From assembly GCA_050251635.1 (NCBI GenBank), contig JBFWML010000022.1, forward strand, positions 1 to 33,839: a stretch of 33,839 nt of DNA. Reading direction: 5' to 3'. Positions 28,928 to 33,839 of this stretch are shown here, piece by piece; within the stretch, counting starts at the first letter, position 1; every line of letters starts with the position of its first letter. The position numbers were made by a program, and so were the translations under genes. This DNA is from JBFWML01 sp050251635 (GTDB lineage: Bacteria; Campylobacterota; Campylobacteria; Campylobacterales; SZUA-545). Under the pieces are notes generated by a model. It did not search any database. It had not been told where the DNA came from and saw only the letters and a program-made list of their open reading frames with translations.

Positions 28928-30631
28928 CTACCGATTGCCGCTAAAGACGCCTGTGGCCGTGCCCTGTCCGCTTTGCAGATTGAAGGTTCCTCCCGTGCCG
29001 CTCGCTCCCGTGCCGTAAAACTGGCCCTGCACCAAGCCGCCGGTAATGCCCCCCTGTCCGCCATAAACCGACGATACCGTTCCGCTGGGCGCATTGTGGC
29101 TATAACCGATACTGCTAAGGCTTCCGCCCGCGCCCAGATTGGCGTTCCATTGCGCGCCCAGCTCGGTTTCAAACCGGATATAGCCCGAAACGGGATTGAG
29201 CGAACCAAAGTCAATATTCAACTGAACCTGATTGTTTCCGTTCATCAAAATGGCATCGGCCGTCCCTTCGGCAAATCCCGGGATGTGATGCACCGCCCCA
29301 AGGGCTTTGCCGTTATAGGTGTGCTTGGCCTGATTCATCATCAGCTGAGACACTTCGCTCGAAAGGGTTTGGATACCGGATACCCACACCTGCGTTTTAA
29401 GCCGATCGGCCTCCACGCTGACGCCCTCGTCCTGCCAGTAGCCCCAATTCTCTCCGTCAATCCGGTAGTACTCCACCGCCACCGTATCGGATCCCACCAC
29501 AAACCCCGTACCCGGCTGATCGCCCAACACTGCCGATGAAGCAACGGCTATATCCTGCGCAATATTGCTGCGCAACCGGTAGGCCGCATCGTCAATTGCG
29601 GGAGCCGCCGGGGGGAGGTTCTCGTTTTGGGTGCCGGTGGACACCGAGGTAAAGCTTGGATTATAAACCGCAAACTCAACCGCAATATCCGGGGTTTGCG
29701 ATGTCTCGGATGCCAATTGCTGCGCGACCTCCTCGCTCACACCGTCCGCCTGATCGCCCAAAGCATCCAGATCGACTCCGGCGGTTTCCGAACCGCCTTC
29801 AAAACCGTCTGTCTCCTCAACGAAAGCCTCTTCCAGTTCATCGGCCAAAGAGGGTTCCGGGTCTTGGCCTTCGGGCTCGCCCTCCTGCCCCTGGGTTGAT
29901 TCATCCGACGGGGATTCTTCGGATTGTTCCTCTTGGGGAGAGCCCTCCTCTTCGCCTTGGGTTTCATCCCCGGCCTCTTCGCCGGTTGTGTCGTCCTCAG
30001 CTCCTTCGCCTTCACCCCCGATGCCGATGTCCTTTTCGAGCTCCTGTAAATCTTCCGGAGTATACGCGCGGACATTCATGGGCGCTCCGTCCGCAGCCGC
30101 CATGACCATACGGCCGGCCGGCACCTCAACCGGCTCGCCGCCTTGATTGTTTGCGACGGTAATCGCGCCTTCGGTGCAGGCAAAGGTATCCCCCTGTTCG
30201 CCGATACTGCCGATAAATTTGGTACCCCGTATGCCCATGGTGGCGGTTTTTGTTTTGAGCTGAAACTGATCGGGGGCGATTTTCCCGATCTTGCCCGTTA
30301 CCGATCGAAAGCCCCCCTCTAGGGCGGCAAAGTGGCTTTTTGCTTTACCCGCCGCCTCATCAAAGAGATAATCTTCGACCATAAATTTGGAACTGCGGCC
30401 CAGCGTGATAACCGTCTCGTCCGCAAAAAGCAACTGGGCTCTCGCACTTGTGCCGGTGACCACGCGATCGCCAACAGCCACCTCCATGCCCACCGAGGCG
30501 CTCACCTTTTGCGCCCCGCGCTCTACGAAAACCTCGCCGTTCACCATGCTAAAACGGCCCACATCCGCCGCGCCGAAGGATGCCGTCAGGCCGAGCAGCC
30601 AAAGAATCAGGATTTTTTTGATCGTTTTCAT
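28928..30631 (-). CDS. FecR-domain protein with acidic linker and C-terminal TbpB-like barrel
   Basis: The 567-residue protein starts with a cleavable signal peptide (about 1-21, no lipobox). A FecR-like domain (about 27-190) follows, with GDRVVTGTSARAQLLFADET, then TLGRSS and KTATMGIRGTKF. A very acidic linker rich in Glu, Gly, Ser and Gln spans about 200-310. The C-terminal region (about 385-567) has ENWGYWQDEG, a VQLNIDFGSLNPVSGYIRFE strand pair, and a Gly-rich end QFYGTGASGTGGTF...GVFSGNR. These match the small eight-strand barrel of TbpB-type Slam cargo. There is no anti-sigma transmembrane arrangement, so FecR here is probably a periplasmic or surface module. The ATG at 30631 overlaps the upstream stop as TGATG. 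An in-frame GTG at 30649 is less likely. The function is unknown. Confidence 0.7.
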   Translation of the reverse strand: MKTIKKILILWLLGLTASFGAADVGRFSMVNGEVFVERGAQKVSASVGMEVAVGDRVVTGTSARAQLLFADETVITLGRSSKFMVEDYLFDEAAGKAKSHFAALEGGFRSVTGKIGKIAPDQFQLKTKTATMGIRGTKFIGSIGEQGDTFACTEGAITVANNQGGEPVEVPAGRMVMAAADGAPMNVRAYTPEDLQELEKDIGIGGEGEGAEDDTTGEEAGDETQGEEEGSPQEEQSEESPSDESTQGQEGEPEGQDPEPSLADELEEAFVEETDGFEGGSETAGVDLDALGDQADGVSEEVAQQLASETSQTPDIAVEFAVYNPSFTSVSTGTQNENLPPAAPAIDDAAYRLRSNIAQDIAVASSAVLGDQPGTGFVVGSDTVAVEYYRIDGENWGYWQDEGVSVEADRLKTQVWVSGIQTLSSEVSQLMMNQAKHTYNGKALGAVHHIPGFAEGTADAILMNGNNQVQLNIDFGSLNPVSGYIRFETELGAQWNANLGAGGSLSSIGYSHNAPSGTVSSVYGGQGGITGGLVQGQFYGTGASGTGGTFNLQSGQGTATGVFSGNR

Positions 30632-33600
30632 CACTGCACCTTTACCCACAGCCCGTCACCCTGGGCAATATTCGTCAGCACGGATACGCCCCGATCGGTG
30701 TAGTGAGATTGGGTGGCGGCGCTGGGTGAAAAGACCCGCCATTGGCCCGACTGAAAGCCCCAGATAATTTGCGCGTTGGGTTGTGCCGAGACAACTTGGG
30801 CGGGGGTGATGTCCGATCCGCTTCCAAGAAGGTGCCATCCCGCACCGGCCGCAGTCAGGCGGTTTTGAGTCAAAAGCGAATAACTGCCCGCATCGACATA
30901 AGAGAGGTTAAAGGCCGACTTGGCCTGTATCCAGAAGCCCTCCCCCGGCTCAATGCCCGCAATCTGGGGAATCCCCATGCCGTTTAATACCGCCTGCAGC
31001 GTCGCATTTCCGGCTAAGGCGTGCCACTGCCCTTCACGCATAACCCAGACAGCGTTAAAGTAGGCACCTTTTTCCATCAGCCTGGCAGCAGTAAGTGCTT
31101 GATCATAGGGGACGGCCGCCAGGTTCCATCCCGCGCCAAAGGCTTGGGAAAAAGCGCTGCTAGGTCCTTGATAGACCACGCTCCATGCGCCTTCGACCTG
31201 ATTTTGGACCTGCAAAATCCCCACATTGTTAGACGCATTCACACGAACAACACGAATTTCGTCGCCGGGCTGTATGTCCCAAAAAAGCGATTCAGCCAGA
31301 GCCGTAAGTGTATGGGAACCCGCCCCTACGCCACCCCAGCGCTCCAAGTACGATTCATCAACACGCGAAGCGCCCCGGTACAGTTCGGCGCGCGCATCCA
31401 CGCCCCACACGGTCTGATTGAGACCAAAGGAAAGATTCAACACGCTACCGTTCAGACCCAAAGCAATGCCGCTCAGAGATGCGCTCAGATGCGGATCGAT
31501 TTCGTTTTTCATCGGTAATGCGAATTCGTAGAAAAGGTTACTGCTATTCAGAAGCAGAACCGAGACAGACAGGCTTTGACCTTCGGGATAGGTTGCATAG
31601 CTGCTGATCGCGTGTTGTTGATTGCTTGTCAACTCATAGTTGTTTCCGCCAATGGTAACGGTGACCACATCGACCTTGGCAGGATCGAATTCGGCCCGTA
31701 TTGTGAAATCTCCGTTTGAAATTTCGGCATCCAGTTCAACATCGCGCCCAAAGACAACAGGTGGATAGCCCACCTCCAAATAGAGCCTCTCCGTTTTTTC
31801 GCCCACAATATATTGCGTGGCAGGGGGGCCGTCCGCGTTCCAGGTCGAAAAAGCCGTTTGCAACGCTTCTGCGGAAGCGTTGTAGTAGACCACATGGAGG
31901 CGGTAACCGGTATCGGTCTGCAGCGGCAACGCCAGCGGGGTAAACCACGCTGCCGACGGGAGGTATCCGGTCCAATTGGCGGCATTACCCAAATCCAGAC
32001 TGTTGGAATAGCCCGGCACCATCAAAGCAGCCAGCTCCATCTGGCCGCCTGTCTCGAACAATCCGACTTTCTCCACAAAAAACAGTGTATGGGTCACGCT
32101 GCCCATGCTAGCCCCGCTGTTCCATTTATCGGTGGCGGTCGAAACCGACACGACCGAGGTGGGCGTAGCGGCAAAGGCGGTCACGGAGGGTTCGGCCTCT
32201 TCGGCTCCTTCGCCGCTTAGGTAGATAGCTTGAGTAAACTGTCCGTCAATCAAGATAGACAGCTCCGTAGATATCCAGCCTTGATAGCTTGGCGTGAAGC
32301 CCACCGTTACGGTGCAGGAGCCAAACATGGGAATACCCGATCCGCAGGTATGCGAGCTGACAAAAAAGTCCGATCGCCCCGACATAAACTCAACGAACAG
32401 CGTTGCTTCAAAATCGTTATAAAGCGTAAAAGTCTGATGGACGGTGGCACCCACCGGCTGCGAACCAAAATGGTATTCGACCGAAGGTTCGATCGTGATC
32501 AAACCACCCTCGCCATTATCTCCCTCACCGTTTCCGACAAGGGCGGCCGTAATTTGCGGCATTGCGACATTGTCGGTTTCAACCACCAGCATCCCGGAAA
32601 GCGGTCCGGTAACCAGCGGAGAGAAGAAGACCTCAATGACACAACTGGACGCAGGCGCCAACGAAGCTCCGCACGTGTGGCTCGCCACCCCAAAACTGGC
32701 ATCGGTCGTATGAATACTGTTAATCGCAGTCGCGGAAGCCGAAAGATTCGTCAAGGTCAGCATTTGGGAATACCCCCCTTCTCCCACATAGCCCCATCCG
32801 AAGTCGAGTGCCGACGGCGTCATTTCTAAGGGTAGCGGCGTCCCGATCGACACATTGTCGATCCATCCGGCATCGGCCCCCTCGCTCACTGAACCATCCT
32901 TCGAATAGCTCCACGTAACCGTGTTGTTGGAGTCGGGTAGATTGAGAGATACCGGCGCCCAATCCATTTCACCGCTTACGCGGGCCTTTTCAATACCGTT
33001 GACCCACACGGTCAAATAGTCATAACCCGTTTCGGACGAAACCTTCCACCAAAAGGAGATTGAAGCCGGGCCTGCAACTACCGTGCTGAGCTCGCTCGAA
33101 AGACCGTCACCAACGGGACCGCTCTGCAAAGAGGAGCCGCCCGTCTGCCAGATGCCCGTCTGATCAAACCAAAAGGCATCGCCCGAGACATCCCAACCCA
33201 ATCCCGGCGACTCGACAGCGGCGTCATAATCCACATAGGGCTGGCCATAGCCCGTGAGTGTGGTCGAGAAGTTGCCCGCGTCACTGACGATTAACAGCTC
33301 GCTGTTCTGCACCCCGGTTACCGTTGGCGCAAAGGCAACCTCAATGACGCAAGAATTTCCGTTTGGAATGCTCGTAAGGCAGGTTGTACCCCCGACCACC
33401 ACCGAAAAATCGCCGCCGCTCGGATAAGCTATACTAATAGATACAGATGCGCCCGACACGTTAGTTACCGATAAAAAAGCCGATCGGGAACTGCCGACGA
33501 ATTCGGAACCGAAGTCAAGAGGACTGGGGGTCATCATCAATACGGTCGGAAGCAGTGCAACCTTGGCGGGACCGTTTTGCAAGGTTATATGATGTCCATA

Positions 33601-33839
33601 GTACCCGTATGCCTGCGTTGTCGATGCTTCGTCCATGGTCCAAAACTCGACCAGATCGTCACGAAACGTATTCACAATCTCAGCAGGAAAAGTTGTGATT
33701 TGCGAAATCTCGATATCGCTCAGCGCCCGGTTAAAAATTGCCATGCGCCCGATATCACCATTGAACAGATCACCAAAGCTCTGGGTTGAGCCCACATGAA
33801 GATCGCCTCCCGTATAAAGCGGAGTGCCGTTAATGGGGG
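30631..33839 (-). CDS. Giant secreted surface protein (LamG-like, three choice-of-anchor-D, terminal repeats), 5' end missing
   Basis: The reading frame is open to the window edge, so the N-terminus and start are outside; at least 1068 residues are visible. At the edge is the end of a LamG/concanavalin-like domain (NGDIGRMAIFNRALSDIEIS). Three choice-of-anchor-D (ASH/HYDIN-like) Ig-type domains follow, at about 33534-33247, 32823-32530 and 32496-32209; each has two cysteines ten residues apart, probably a disulfide. Between the first two is a MAM/jelly-roll-like domain (about 33198-32842, with ISFWWKVSSETGYDYLTVWV). The C-terminus holds two related 72-residue repeats. No membrane anchor or sorting signal is seen at the end. 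Adhesion or matrix function is inferred. Its stop overlaps the next start (TGATG), so it is in one operon with the FecR-barrel and Slam-like genes. Confidence 0.75.
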   Translation of the reverse strand, partial: PINGTPLYTGGDLHVGSTQSFGDLFNGDIGRMAIFNRALSDIEISQITTFPAEIVNTFRDDLVEFWTMDEASTTQAYGYYGHHITLQNGPAKVALLPTVLMMTPSPLDFGSEFVGSSRSAFLSVTNVSGASVSISIAYPSGGDFSVVVGGTTCLTSIPNGNSCVIEVAFAPTVTGVQNSELLIVSDAGNFSTTLTGYGQPYVDYDAAVESPGLGWDVSGDAFWFDQTGIWQTGGSSLQSGPVGDGLSSELSTVVAGPASISFWWKVSSETGYDYLTVWVNGIEKARVSGEMDWAPVSLNLPDSNNTVTWSYSKDGSVSEGADAGWIDNVSIGTPLPLEMTPSALDFGWGYVGEGGYSQMLTLTNLSASATAINSIHTTDASFGVASHTCGASLAPASSCVIEVFFSPLVTGPLSGMLVVETDNVAMPQITAALVGNGEGDNGEGGLITIEPSVEYHFGSQPVGATVHQTFTLYNDFEATLFVEFMSGRSDFFVSSHTCGSGIPMFGSCTVTVGFTPSYQGWISTELSILIDGQFTQAIYLSGEGAEEAEPSVTAFAATPTSVVSVSTATDKWNSGASMGSVTHTLFFVEKVGLFETGGQMELAALMVPGYSNSLDLGNAANWTGYLPSAAWFTPLALPLQTDTGYRLHVVYYNASAEALQTAFSTWNADGPPATQYIVGEKTERLYLEVGYPPVVFGRDVELDAEISNGDFTIRAEFDPAKVDVVTVTIGGNNYELTSNQQHAISSYATYPEGQSLSVSVLLLNSSNLFYEFALPMKNEIDPHLSASLSGIALGLNGSVLNLSFGLNQTVWGVDARAELYRGASRVDESYLERWGGVGAGSHTLTALAESLFWDIQPGDEIRVVRVNASNNVGILQVQNQVEGAWSVVYQGPSSAFSQAFGAGWNLAAVPYDQALTAARLMEKGAYFNAVWVMREGQWHALAGNATLQAVLNGMGIPQIAGIEPGEGFWIQAKSAFNLSYVDAGSYSLLTQNRLTAAGAGWHLLGSGSDITPAQVVSAQPNAQIIWGFQSGQWRVFSPSAATQSHYTDRGVSVLTNIAQGDGLWVKVQ
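30634..30849 (-). repeat. C-terminal repeat 2 of the surface protein (72 codons)
   Basis: It begins AGAGWHLLGS, contains IIWGFQSGQWRVFS and ends IAQGDGLWVKVQ at the stop codon. It aligns with repeat 1 over the Trp and Gly positions, so the protein ends exactly at the end of a repeat unit. Confidence 0.7.
30922..31137 (-). repeat. C-terminal repeat 1 of the surface protein (72 codons)
   Basis: The segment begins GAGWNLAAVP, contains VWVMREGQWHAL and ends IEPGEGFWIQA. It shares the pattern GAGW-x-L ... W-x(4-6)-GQW ... I-x-x-G-x-G-(F/L)-W with the next copy, 24 residues further on. Confidence 0.7.

Overview
The window looks like chromosome of a GC-rich, nitrogen-fixing member of the Campylobacterota (Epsilonproteobacteria). 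The clues are moaC followed by a DUF493 gene, the order tuf-rpmG-tRNA-Trp-secE, separate but overlapping rpoB and rpoC, and a Campylobacterota-type polytopic membrane protein. The phylum is an inference; no marker here was compared by search. Almost everything is on the minus strand. The plus-strand exceptions are a zinc-type cation exporter and one tRNA-Arg.

Region 1 (1-4350) is mixed housekeeping: the start of a DUF493 gene, moaC (molybdopterin synthesis), a divergent CDF metal exporter, uppP (undecaprenyl-diphosphate phosphatase), a TauE/SafE-UreH-like membrane protein and a polytopic membrane protein. Region 2 (4396-21436) is one large translation and transcription block. In transcription order it reads: a well-formed sigma70 promoter; tRNA-Thr(TGT), Tyr(GTA), Gly(TCC), Thr(GGT); tuf, rpmG, tRNA-Trp, secE, nusG, rplK, rplA, an L10 leader, rplJ, rplL, a terminator or attenuator, rpoB, rpoC; then a second promoter driving rpsL and rpsG, an intrinsic terminator, fusA and a last terminator. 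The first part has the same order as the E. coli thrU-tyrU-glyT-thrT-tufB, secE-nusG and rplKAJL-rpoBC loci.

Region 3 (21506-27073) is a tightly packed nitrogenase-cofactor operon: nifE, nifN, nifX, a NifX-associated DUF269 gene, nifW, nifZ, an aldo/keto reductase and nifT. Several genes overlap by 4-13 bases. It makes and protects the FeMo-cofactor machinery; nifHDK and nifB must lie elsewhere. NifW carries an unusual Cys-rich tail. The operon ends one base from a convergent tRNA-Arg with no visible terminator.

Region 4 (27074-33839) is a cell-surface operon and the most novel part. It encodes a giant secreted protein (5' end outside the window) with LamG-like, three choice-of-anchor-D and two terminal repeat domains; a FecR-domain protein with a long acidic linker and a C-terminal TbpB-like beta-barrel; a TPR plus outer-membrane-barrel protein resembling Slam/type XI secretion translocators; and a 49-residue lipoprotein too short for ordinary ORF calling. 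The cargo-plus-translocator pairing suggests a type XI-like surface export system whose cargo carries a FecR domain.

No gene-free stretch exceeds 300 bases. No CRISPR array, insertion sequence, attachment site or replication origin was seen.
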